DNA of 64,000 nucleotides from Ceratotherium simum simum (lineage: Eukaryota > Chordata > Mammalia > Perissodactyla > Rhinocerotidae): positions 25,702,174 through 25,766,173 of the forward strand of contig NW_004454181.1 in NCBI RefSeq assembly GCF_000283155.1, given 5' to 3'. The notes beneath the pieces are model-generated. The model was not told where the DNA came from. It saw only the letters and a list, made by a program, of their open reading frames with translations, and made no database searches. Shown in pieces: positions 11,073 through 21,800 of the stretch; the first letter of the stretch is position 1, and each line of letters starts with the position of its first letter. Position numbers and translations under genes: made by a program.

Positions 11073-11697
11073 GTGTGGCAGCCCTCCCATCCTTACAGAC
11101 CAGCCTTAGTCCTTGTGGTACAATCCTTCTGAGCCTCTCCTAGTCACGCTCCCTGGCAGCCCCTTTTTGGCCATGAGTGGTGATCACCTCTTCCCTGGTT
11201 CTCAGGGGCAGTGGGTAGTAGGAGCACCACTTCTGCCAAGCTTTCCTTCCACACCAGCTATGATCTCAGGTGGAACCTCCATGGTCTCACTGGCAACCCC
11301 AGCCAGAGATGGACAATGCCTCAATTGCCAAGCACCAGGGAGACCAAAGATGGTGGTCCAGGGAGACCCGGAGGAGAAGGCACATGTTTTGTGTTTCCTT
11401 TTCTGCCTCAGTGTAAAAATCAGTGTAGAGCTGACTTGTTGACTGTGAGCCTGAGGCCAGCTGCACACTGGGGCCACGCTTAATGTTCTGGTCCCAGGTT
11501 CCATCCTCAAGATCAGGGGAAAGGGTCCATTCCCATTGTAGGAGACACCTGGGTCCAAGCTCTCATGGCCTTCTCTGAAATTCCTTTCTGTCTCTAAACC
11601 AAGATTTAGTTAAAACATCTTTGGGGGGAGGGGGACTGGTCCCGACCCCTTTGGGAATCTGATGAATACTTAGGCCCCCTTCCTAGAAAGATGTACA

Positions 11698-11740
11698 CAC
11701 GTGCACACACACACACCCACACACACCCACACACACAATT
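11698..11740. repeat. imperfect CA repeat
   Basis: Runs of CA interrupted by CCCACA units. Simple sequence. Confidence 0.9.
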
Positions 11741-11924
11741 TGCATACAAATTTAGGGGTTTTATAGATTCTCTGAAACCCAGCCAGGGATTCCAGGTTAA
11801 GAGTCTTGAACCTAAGAGTTTCAATACCACGTGAACCATGGAGTCTCACAGAGTTTCCCAGCCTGGCTCAGAGATTATATACGCACCTGTCCCAAGTTTT
11901 TAACCTCCTGGATGCACTTCCAGT

Positions 11925-12113
11925 TCTGATTTGCTGCTCTTTCTAATTGTTTGGCTTCTTTTTCTTTTGTACAAAAGTAATACATGTATTCTATAGAATT
12001 TAGAAAACACAAATGAATGCAGAGAAGAAATTAAAATCACCTAAACTCCCACCAATCAGAAGATAATTCACCATTACAATTTTGATATGTTACCTTCTAG
12101 TCATCTTTCTTTA

Positions 12114-12159
<46 letters not shown>

Positions 12160-12340
12160 CTTAGGGTTATGCCAAAATATTGTTTTATAACCTTTTTAAA
12201 TATGTCATGAAAATATTTCCATGTCACTAAACAGATTTCAATTTAGTGAACAGTTAAACAGCTGCATGCTGATTCTATATTTTGGATAGTTGTAGTTTAT
12301 TAAATCAATTCCCTCTTGTTGAACAGAGTCTGATTTCACT
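11925..12340 (+). repeat. L1M-type LINE 3' fragment with CA microsatellite
   Basis: 'gtacaaaagtaatacatgta', 'tttagaaaacacaaatgaat' and 'atatttccatgtcactaaac' match the L1M 3' UTR order. A pure CA run (about 12,115-12,157) sits inside. Confidence 0.65.
12115..12157. repeat. CA dinucleotide microsatellite
   Basis: About 21 uninterrupted CA units; likely length-polymorphic. Confidence 0.95.
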
Positions 12341-12650
12341 TTTCCCTGAGTGTAGGCACCTTTAGATTTGCAAATTACCTGTAAACCGTGAAGCAGAGCT
12401 CCATTACTCCTGTATGTTTCAATCCTAGGAGCAGAACACTTTCTATGGCAAATTTTGGTCTTCCTCTGGGACTCGTCAGTCCTTAGAAGCTGACCTTTTT
12501 CTGTATCATCACTTGGATCTTGATAATAATTTGACAATAACTTGACAGAATCTATTTCCACCTTCTCAAAGTCTGCCAGCCAAACCCCGTGTTGTGCTAT
12601 TACTGCCTAAATGACTGAGGTTGTGTGTGCTTTGCCCACTCCCACTCCAG

Positions 12651-12790
12651 GTGGGGACAAGGACATGGAGTTTGACATTGAGAAGACCACGGGCAGCATC
12701 GTCATTGCCAAGCCTCTCGATACAAGGAGGAGGTCGAGCTATAACTTGACTGTGGAGGTGACCGATGGGTCCCAAGCCATTGCCACCCAG
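12651..12790 (+). CDS. FAT2: FAT2 coding exon w6
   Basis: Residues 584-630. Acceptor 'cccactccag', donor gttaga (weak). Phase 1 in, phase 0 out. Encodes [32 protein letters not shown]: a normal cadherin fold, but the LDRE calcium motif is LDTR, lacking the glutamate. Consistent with the calcium-poor linker at the start of w7. Confidence 0.94.
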
Positions 12791-12879
12791 GTTAGAGAAC
12801 TTGCTGGGGACTCCTGAGTTGATAGGAGATGGGAGGCCTCCTTGGTTGGGGGAAGGCTACAGAAGGCTTTCTGTGAAGG

Positions 12880-13025
12880 TGATGTACCTCAAAGAACACT
12901 GAATTTGGAGTTGAGGTTCTGCATTCCAGTCTTATCTGATACACTCTCCACTTCTGTGATCTTGGGAGAATTCCTGTTCCCATTGAGGATCTCTGTGAAA
13001 TGAGGGGATTGGTCTAAGTGGGTGG
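12880..13025 (+). repeat. MIR fragment
   Basis: 'aatttggagttgaggttctg', 'ccacttctgtgatcttggga' and 'ctctgtgaaatgaggggatt' follow MIR order; strongly diverged. Confidence 0.5.
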
Positions 13026-13249
13026 TTTTCAACTAAAGATAAAGTGTGACAGGGGCCACCATAGGTAGGAGGAATGATGTTAAGTGGGGCTCTGGATTTC
13101 TGCTCCGGTTTCAGCCAGAGTTTTATCTGTTTCATATATGGGAATTTCACAAAAAAGTTTCAATTTTGAAGAAAAGGCCCTTGAAAGAAAATTTTGTTTT
13201 TGAAAACCACTAGACTGCATGCTATCTGAAAGCCTTGTGATTTTTAAAC

Positions 13250-13358
13250 TCTATCATTCATTCAACAAACATTTATCAAATGACTGCTGTTCTAGGCAGG
13301 TGATCTGTGGCCAAAAGACAGACAAGGTCCCTGACCCCCAGAGCTGACAGTCTCCCTT
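13250..13358 (-). repeat. L2 3' end fragment, reverse
   Basis: 'cattcattcaacaaacattt' then 'tgttctaggcag' and 'acaaggtccctgacccccag' is the reverse complement of an L2 3' end. It ends only about 20 bp before the acceptor of the next exon. Confidence 0.7.
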
Positions 13359-13379
13359 CTGTCTCACTCTCCTCCCTAG

Positions 13380-13661
13380 GTCTACATCTTCGTGATCGCC
13401 AATGTTAACCACCATCGGCCCCAGTTTCTGGAGGCTCATTATGAGGTCAGAGTTCCCCAGGACACACTGCCTGGGGTTGAGCTCCTCCGCGTCCAGGCCA
13501 CGGATCAAGACAAGGGCAAGGGCCTCATCTACACCGTACATGGCAGCCTAGACCCAGGAAGTGCCAGCCTCTTCCAGCTGGACCCAAGCAGTGGTGTCTT
13601 GGTAACTGTGGGGAAATTGGACCTGGGCTCAGGGCCCTCCCAGCATACACTGACAGTTATG
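13380..13661 (+). CDS. FAT2: FAT2 coding exon w7
   Basis: Residues 631-724, 94 codons, phase 0 at both ends. Acceptor 'tctcctccctag', donor gtgagt. Linker reads [11 protein letters not shown] (13,398-13,421), with only partial resemblance to DxNDNxP. The following repeat has [17 protein letters not shown] and, in place of [13 protein letters not shown]. Calcium coordination is therefore again incomplete. Confidence 0.95.
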
Positions 13662-14768
13662 GTGAGTAAACTGAAAAATCGGATAAGGATGTGCTTACAT
13701 GCGGATGTGAGGGGGTGGATGAGCTTGGAGGCATGCTGAAGGTTCCCTTTCCCCTGATGAGCCAGGTGTCCTAATGCTCATAATGATAATCCATGAGATG
13801 AGTTGTGACACTTCACAGTCTGCTGGAGGCACCTTCCATAAGGGATGCCTGGGAGTGAAGAAAGAGATGTGACAGCTGCCAAGGAAACTCCTGCAGCCTT
13901 GGCTCTCTCTGGACTCACTCCAAATATCCCCCAACAGTTCTTTCCCTGCTCCATGACTGCATGACCACAACATGGATTCACACAGTGTCAGAGCTGGGAA
14001 GATCCCAGACACCATCCCGCCCAGAGCAAGCTCTAGGGTGAGGCAGGCGAGGTACGTAGGGCACAAAATCTAAGGAGGATTTACACTCAGGGTCGTGTGC
14101 CTGCTCTTTTATGACCCTGAGAGTGAGTGCCTCCTTAAATGCATGCCCTACGTGCCTCACTTGCCTCACCCTGGTCCCAGCCCTGATCCCACCCAGTTCT
14201 CTTATCTTGCACCTGAGGCCCACAGAGGAAGAGAGACTTGCTCACCTTCATATGGTTGTTTATGGTGGAACCAGAATCAGAGTCCAGCCTTCCTGACTCA
14301 AGGTTCAGAGTTCTTATGTGTTAGTGTATCATCCTCTAGGCACATTAAATACATATATATATATTAAAGGCTCTGAGAAGTCCTGCACCAAAGAAAACTT
14401 TAGCTTCATTTAATTCAATGCTCTCTAAATTTACTTGATTATAGAATTTTTTTTTTTTCTGTGCATAACATGTTAACATCTTGAAGACCTAATATTCTCT
14501 GAGATCTAATTTGGAAAGTGCTGCTTCTCTGCTTATTTCTGCCTTTCTCCTAAAGTGGAATTATCCAGGAAAATAGCTAAGCCTAATAATCACTAATTGA
14601 TAAATTTATTTAAAAAGAAAAAGCATAAATGAGAGCAAAATTTAAAGGAATACAGAGAATTACAATTGGGTATATTTTTCATTGGCATTCTATTTCATTG
14701 ACCTTAATCTAACCCTGCCTCCTCCCATTCCATCTGCTGCTCACCACATTACCCCTTTGGGCCCATAG
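13662..14768 (+). other. intron w7-w8
   Basis: Phase-0 intron of 1,107 bp. Holds the long inverted repeat at 14,035-14,172. 14,180-14,768 is AT-rich with a short TA run near 14,350; I see no further element. Confidence 0.75.
14035..14172. repeat. long imperfect inverted repeat (60-bp arms, 18-bp loop)
   Basis: Left arm 14,035-14,094 starts agggtgaggc and ends actcagggtc; right arm 14,113-14,172 reads as its reverse complement with scattered mismatches and one shifted base. Outer 10 bp and the tacgtagggca and taaggagg blocks pair exactly. Could be an old hairpin-type DNA transposon or a hairpin RNA source. No known family is certain. Confidence 0.8.
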
Positions 14769-14979
14769 GTCCGAGACCAGGAGATGCCCATCAAGAGGAA
14801 CTTTGTGTGGGTGTCCATTCTCGTGGAGGATGGAAACCTGCACCCACCCCACTTCACCCAGCTCCACTATGAGACGAGTGTGGCCGACACCACAGCCCCC
14901 GGCACAGAGCTGCTCCAGGTCCGAGCCATGGATGACGACAGAGGAGCCAACGCTGAGGTCCGCTATTCCCTCCTCAAAG
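14769..14979 (+). CDS. FAT2: FAT2 coding exon w8
   Basis: Residues 725-795. Acceptor 'tgggcccatag', donor gtgaga. Phase 0 in, phase 1 out. Linker is [11 protein letters not shown] (14,823-14,855) in place of DxNDNxP, then a repeat start with [16 protein letters not shown]. Splices to the 4-kb exon w9 to rebuild KG. Confidence 0.94.
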
Positions 14980-16054
14980 GTGAGAGGCCTGGCCATGAGT
15001 CCAGAGCATGGAGGAAGGGGCTTCGACAATGAGAGAAAAAAACAGAGGCATAAATTTGCAGGTTAATCCGTGTCAAGCTCTCTAAGCTTTGGCAAATTAC
15101 CATTCTAGAGCATTCTCTGGGACTATAATGACCTAAGTTAATGCACTTCCAAAGATAGTAAGAACAATAATTAAGGGACTAATTAAGGGACTACTCAAGT
15201 TATGGGAGAATTTACATAAATATTATATAAACCCACCAATGACCATACACATAAAGGAGGCTTATGAAATACATGCAACATTTAAAAATGTAATATCTTT
15301 GTACCTGTACAATAGAAGGGACCTATAAATACTTTGTAAGGTATATGGCATAGTTTTGGGAGTAATTTTCATTTTCTGCTAAGGCCACACCATGATTTCA
15401 TATCTATTATATGGTTTTATTTATCTCAAAAGTGAGAATATTACCTGTGCCAGAAAGTGTTTGTAAAGATTAAAAGAGAAAATGTATGTTAATACATGTT
15501 GTAAACTGTAAAATATTATACAAATGCCAGGGGTTATTCTATCATTGATAAGTGTTAATTATAAGTAAATTAATTTAACAAAAATGATAATATCCAGTAT
15601 CCAACTAATTATTAATCATAACTTGTAATGTTTGATAATTCATAATTAATAGTATTTAATAATAGTTGTTATCTTTAATAATAATTAATACTTCATAGAG
15701 CTAGATGCTGCGGAGGGACAAAGATGAGCATGACTTGCTCTCTGTCTTCTCTGTCCATAGAGCATCATGTTCATTTATTGCTTGTCAGTATACAATTTAA
15801 ATTCCTTGAAATTATACAATTTCAGGAAGTCAGAGCTTTTTACATTTTCTTTTTTGGAAGAAAGAGAAGTTCTTATACTTTGCCATATGGCAGAAGTCTA
15901 TTCATCCTTGAAGAAGAAGAATACAAATTATAACACATTAATTGCTTACTTTTTGTGATTTATGAAGTATAATCACATCTTTTTTCTCATTTTATCTCAC
16001 TGACAACCCCATTGATGGAGGTACTAATTTTATTTTACAGGTAACTTGAGGTTA

Positions 16055-16150
16055 GTTTTTAAATAACTTTTTAAATAAATTTTTAGTTTTTAAATAGTTT
16101 TTAAATAAATTTTTAAATAAAATTTATTTATTTAAATAAATAAATTTCTT
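16055..16150. repeat. AT-rich low-complexity run
   Basis: Repeated TTTTTAAATAAA-type motifs over about 95 bp. Simple sequence, no coding potential. Confidence 0.85.
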
Positions 16151-16430
16151 CTGATGATACAAGTAACACATGCTCATTTTTTAAACATGGAAAAAACAGG
16201 AATATATAAAGAGGAAAATAACACTCAGCCACAGTTTCCATCACCCAGAGAAAATAGTTTTGTGTATTTCCCTCTTATCTTTTTCTATGCATATTTTTGC
16301 AATACTAAGATAAAAATGAATATGCAATTTGGGGCCCTGCTTTTTTTCTCTCAGTAGTATAACACAAGAAATTATAATTACATTTAGATAGTTTACTTGG
16401 CTACTTTTAATGGAACTACTGTTAAGCTGC
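16150..16430 (+). repeat. L1M-type fragment
   Basis: 'gatacaagtaacacatgctc', 'ttttctatgcatatttttgc' and 'gaatatgcaatttgggg' resemble the older L1 3' UTR. Diverged. Confidence 0.55.
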
Positions 16431-16729
16431 TGTCTACTCATCAAAACCATGTCCTTTGACTGAACTTAGGATTTGTATCACAAAAGCAAATTGGGAAATC
16501 ACCTCACTAGTCAGCTAGAGAATGGCTCCCATGAGTGGTAGACTCAGATGGAATGTCTGTGATGAAGCCTAGCTATTTGCTTTGCCATTGAAATAATAAA
16601 ATATGCACCCGTGTGATAGATGGAATAATAATAGAGAAGAGCACTACGTCCCCAAGTGGAAGACTCATCCTCCTGGTGGTGAGCAAAATTATTCAGGTGT
16701 TACTCAGTCCTGGCATTAAATAGGTAATC

Positions 16730-17045
16730 ATCTCATCACAAGAAAAAAACACATTTGTAACTGTGTGAGGTGATGGATGTTAACTAAACTTATCATGCTG
16801 ATCATTTTGCAATACATACATATATCAAATCCTTATATTGTACACCTTAAACTAATACAATGTCGTATGTCAATTATATCTCAATAAAACTGGAAAAGTG
16901 TCAGCTATGCAAGATGAATAAGTTCTAGAGTTCTGGTGTACAACTTGTGCTCATAGTTAATAATACTGTACTGTACCCTTAACAGTTTCTTAAGAGAGTA
17001 GATCTCATATTATCTGTTCTTACCACAATAAAAAAAAGAAAGAAA
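16730..17045 (+). repeat. L1 LINE 3' end
   Basis: Contains 'gtgaggtgatggatgttaac', 'tattgtacaccttaaactaa', 'tcaattatatctcaataaaa' and the poly-A end after 'cttaccacaat', the usual L1 3' terminus. Better preserved than the other L1 pieces here. Confidence 0.8.
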
Positions 17046-17571
17046 GAGAAAGCATTTTTGCTGTCCAAGTAAGGTCAGACTTTAAAAACCGCGATAACTT
17101 TGAGAAACTACTTTTTAGGGAAATATAATTAGTTTTCAACATTATTTTTTGTGAACCATGCAATATCATATAACTATAGCTTTCCTCAAAACTTAAATCT
17201 GAAATGTTCTTATGCATTTATCAAAACAGACATTAAATTCAAAAAGGACTACAAAGAAAAATAGGTAGTTGGATGTGGAGAAAGTACTCCCTTTTTGATT
17301 CTCATTTGGAGTCCCTGATTAGTCAAGGACAAAGCTTCCATTGGTTCTAGAATGTTTTTAATTTTTCTCTAACACGCGCTGCTCTTCATTTTTACCAAAG
17401 AAAGAGGGTAGCTCTGAGGCTCAGACCATTTAGCAAGCAGTAGATTTTATCTAGATTTTAATAAGCTATTGTTCCATTGACTTGTTTTTATGGTAACCTC
17501 TGATTTATGGCAAGCAATAATGGTTTTCTTTTTAAAGTAGCGATACAAAGTTGCCTGTTAAAAATAGTTTA

Positions 17572-17774
17572 GGGCCGGCCCCGTGGCTTAGTGGTTAAGC
17601 GTGCGCGCTCCACTGCTGGCGGCTCGGGTTCGGATCCCGGGCACACACCGCTTCTCCGGCCATGCTGAGGCCGCGTCCCACATACAGCAACTAGAAGGAT
17701 GTGCAGCTATGACATACAACTATCTACTGGGGCTTTGGGGGGAAAATAAATACATAAATAAAATCTTTAAAAAA
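17572..17774 (+). mobile_element. ERE SINE, first of a pair at one site
   Basis: Head 'gggccggccccgtggctta', A box TGGCTTAGTGG, B box GGTTCGGATCC, body ending 'ctactggggctttgggg' and an A-rich tail. Preceded by target copy aaaaatagttta (17,560-17,571) and followed by aaaaatagtttaaatta (17,775-17,791). Confidence 0.93.
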
Positions 17775-17791
17775 AAAAATAGTTTAAATTA

Positions 17792-18029
17792 GGGGCCGGC
17801 CTGGTGGCGCAAGCGGTTAAGTGTACGCGCTCCGCTGCGGTGGCCCGGGGTTCGCCGGTTCGGATCCTGGGCGCGCACCGACGCACTGATTGGCAAGCCA
17901 TGCTGTGGCGGCGTCCCATATAAAGTGGAGGAAGATGGGCACGGATGTTAGCCCACGGCCAGTCTTCCTCAGCAAAAAGAGGAGGATTGGCAGCTGTCAG
18001 CTCAGGGCCGGTCTTCCTCACACACACAC
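17792..18029 (+). mobile_element. ERE SINE, second of a pair at one site
   Basis: Close to the equine ERE1 form: 'ggggccggcctggtggcgca', B box GGTTCGGATCC, 'gccatgctgtggcggcgtcc', 'cccatataaagtggaggaag' and two tail units. Followed by a third copy of the target, aaaaatagtttaaattt (18,030-18,046). Two insertions therefore share one target. Confidence 0.93.
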
Positions 18030-18808
18030 AAAAATAGTTTAAATTTAAAAAAGGAATCAATTTAAAGGAAAATACTCATTAAATAATAGTATAAAATAGT
18101 ATAGGTAGTGGCTGGATGTAGAAAACATTGTAAAGGCAATGTGAGAATGCCTGAAGTTTAGGAAACCCCAGTGTGGGGGAAAGGTTGTTCGATGAGGAGC
18201 CTCAACATCTGGGTGGTCTCTCCAGTCCCTCCCTGCTTGACTCCTTACCACTCACTCCCCACACCTGACAAGGACTTTCCCACCATAGACTATATGGGGA
18301 GTAGACAATGTGGTTTTTAAAGTCTCTGTCAGTCTTGATAATTTATGTCTCCATATTTATAGTTCTCATCTATCAAGTGTATAAACAAAGCTATTAAAAT
18401 TTATGTAAAGAATGATTAAAAATTCTGTATAATGTAACTGAAGCTTTTCCTATAAAAGGCACTACTGAAATACAAGGTGGAGTGTGCTTTTCCTACAAAG
18501 TATAAGTCTCCTTTCTTTGCTTCAAAGACGTAGTGCACCTTTGGTTTACAGCTTTGGTTTGTGACCCAAAGACTTAGTGATAATGAAAGCTGCCACTTAT
18601 GCAGCATCTGCTGTGTGCACCATATGAGGAATTTTATAAAGTATATATCTACCCTATACACTATATCATAACTAAATCGAGGGAGGCACGGGATGTGGAT
18701 TTTGCCCTGTCCAGGTTTTGTGTGATAGCCTCTTTATTGATCTGGAAAGCCTAGTTGGTACCTCTTGAGGGTTTGGTAAACTTCAGTTTGTCTTGTCTTT
18801 TGTTTTAG

Positions 18809-21800
18809 GGAACAGCGAGGGTTTCTTCAACATTGATGCCCTACTAGGCATCATCACTCTAGCCCAGAAACTTGGCCAAGCAAATCATGCCCGGTATACT
18901 CTGACAGTGAAGGCAGAAGATCAAGGCTCCCCACAGTGGCATGACCTGGCTACAGTGATCATTAATGTCTACCCCTCAGATAGCAGCGCCCCCATCTTTT
19001 CAAAAGCCGAGTACTTTGTAGAGATCCCTGAATCAATCCCCATTGGTTCCCCAATCCTTCTTGTCTCAGCCAGAAGCTCCTCAGAAGTTACCTTTGAGTT
19101 AAGAGAGGGAAACAAGGATGGCGTATTTTCCATGAACTCATATTCTGGCCTCATTTCCACCCAGAAGAACTTGGACCATGAGAAAATCTCATCTTACCAG
19201 CTGAAGATCCGAGGCAGCAATATGGCGGGTGCCTTTACTGATGTCATAGTTCTTATTTACATCATTGATGAAAATGACAATGCTCCCATGTTCTTAAAGT
19301 TGACTTTCGTGGGCCAAATTAGTGAAGCAGCTCCATTGAACAGCATGATCGTGGATGAAAACAACAACCCCGTTGTGATTCGTGCCTCTGACAGTGACAA
19401 CGAAGCTAATTCCTTGTTGGTCTATAAAATTTTGGATCCAGAAGCTTTGAAGTTTTTCAAAATTGACCCCAGCATGGGAACCCTAACCATCATATTAAAG
19501 ATGGATTACGAGAGCATGCCCTCTTTCCAATTCAGCATCTATGTCCATGACCAAGGAAGCCCCATCTTATTTGCACCCCGCCCTGCTCAGGTCATCATCA
19601 ATGTCAGAAATGTAAATGACTCTCCTCCCAGGTTCTCAGACCAGACATATGAAGTAGCATTAGTGGCACCCATCCATCCGGGTATGGAGCTCCTCACAGT
19701 GTGGGCCAGCGATGACGACTCAGAAGTCAATTACAGCATCAAAACTGGCAATGCTGATGAAGCTGTTGCCATCCATCCCATTGCTGGCCGCATATCTGTG
19801 TTGAATCCTGCTTTCCTGGGACTCAATCGGGAGCTCATCATCAGGGCTTCTGACGGCCTGTATCAAGATACTGCACTAGTAAAAATTTTTTTAACACAAG
19901 CCCTTAACACAAGCTTACAGTTTGACCAAGATGTCTACAGGGCAACAGTGAAGGAGAATTTGCAGGACAGAAAGGCACTGGTGATTTTTGGTGTCCAGGG
20001 CAGTCATTTGAATGACACCCTTTCCTACTTCCTCTTGAATGGCACAGATATGTTTCACATGATCAAGTCAGCAGGCGTGTTGCAGACACGAGGTGTGGCG
20101 TTTGACCGAGAACAGCAGGACATTCATGAGGTGGCAGTGGAATTGAGGGACAATCGGACCCCTCAGCGGGTGGCTCAGGCTCTGGTCAGAGTCTTTGTTG
20201 AGGATACCAATGACAATCGCCCTGAATTTAAGCATCTGCCCTATTACACAATCATCCAAGATGGCACAGAGCCGGGGGATGTCCTCTTTCAGGTATCTGC
20301 CACTGACCAGGACTTGGGGGTAAATGGTGCTGTCACATATGCATTTGCAGAAGATTACACATATTTTCGAATTGACCCCTATCTTGGGGACATATCACTG
20401 AAGAAACCCTTTGATTATCAAGCTTTAAACAAGTATCACCTCAAAGTCATTGCTCGGGATGGAGGAACCCCATCCCTCCAGACTGAGGAAGAAGTAATCG
20501 TCATCGTGAGAAATAAATCCAACCCACTGTTTCAGAGCCCTTACTACAAAGTCAGAGTGCCTGAAAATATCACACTCTATACCCCAATTCTCCACACCCA
20601 GGCCCGGAGTCCAGAGGGACTCCGGCTCATCTACAACATTGTGGAGGAAGAGCCCTTGAGGCTGTTCACCACTGACTTTAAGACTGGTGTCCTAACAGTA
20701 ACAGGCCCTTTGGACTATGAGTCTAAGACCAAACATACATTCACAGTCAGAGCCACAGACACAGCTCTGGGGTCATTTTCTGAAGCCACAGTGGAAGTCC
20801 TGGTGGAGGACATCAATGATAATCCTCCCACTTTCTCCCAATCGGTCTACACCACTTCAATCTCAGAAGGCTTGCCTGCTCAGACTCCTGTCATCCAGCT
20901 GTTGGCTTCTGACCAGGACTCGGGGCAGAACCGTGATGTCTCATATCAGATAGTAGAGGATGGCTCGGATGTTTCCAGATTCTTCCAGATCAACAGAAGC
21001 ACAGGGGAGATGTCCACAGTTCAAGAGCTGGATTATGAAGCCCAACAACACTTTCATGTGAAGGTCAGGGCCATGGATAGAGGAGACCCCCCGCTCACTG
21101 GTGAGACCCTTGTGGTTGTCAATGTGTCTGACATCAATGACAACCCCCCAGAGTTCAGGCAACCTCAATATGAAGCCAATGTCAGTGAGCTAGCAACCTG
21201 TGGACACCTGGTTCTCAAAGTCCAAGCTCTTGACCCTGACAGCAGGGACACCTCCCACCTGGAGTACCTGATTCTTTCTGGCAATCAGGACCGCCACTTC
21301 TCCATTAACAGTTCATCGGGAATAATTTCTATGTTCAACCTGTGCAAAAAGCACCTGGAATCTTCTTACAATTTGAGGGTAGGTGCTTCTGATGGAGTCT
21401 TCCGAGCAACTGTGCCTGTGTATATCAACACGACAAATGCCAACAAGTACAGCCCAGAGTTCCCGCAGCATGTTTATGAGGCAGAATTAGCAGAGAATGC
21501 AAAGGTGGGAACCAAGGTGATTGAGTTGATAGCCATAGACAAAGATAGTGGTCCCTATGGCACTGTAGATTATACCATCATCAATAAACTAGCAGGTGAG
21601 AAGTTCTCCATAAACCCCAGTGGCCAGATCACCACTCTGCAGAAACTGGATCGGGAAAATTCAACAGAAAGAGTCATTGCTATTAAGGTCATGGCTCAGG
21701 ATGGAGGGGGACGAGTGGCCTTCTGCACTGTAAAGATCATCCTCACAGATGAAAATGACAACCCCCCACAGTTCAAAGCATCTGAGTACACAGTGTCCAT

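Larger units (their letters stand above)
11073..12650 (+). other. intron w5-w6
   Basis: Phase-1 intron of 1,578 bp with two CA-rich microsatellites and an old L1 fragment, listed separately. 11,080-11,690 holds nothing I recognise. Confidence 0.75.
14980..18808 (+). other. intron w8-w9
   Basis: Phase-1 intron of 3.8 kb. 15,060-16,150 is very AT-rich (runs of AATAATTAATA, TTTTTAAATAAA), with no gene. Old L1 pieces and a double ERE insertion are listed separately. 18,050-18,800 shows no certain element. Confidence 0.75.
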
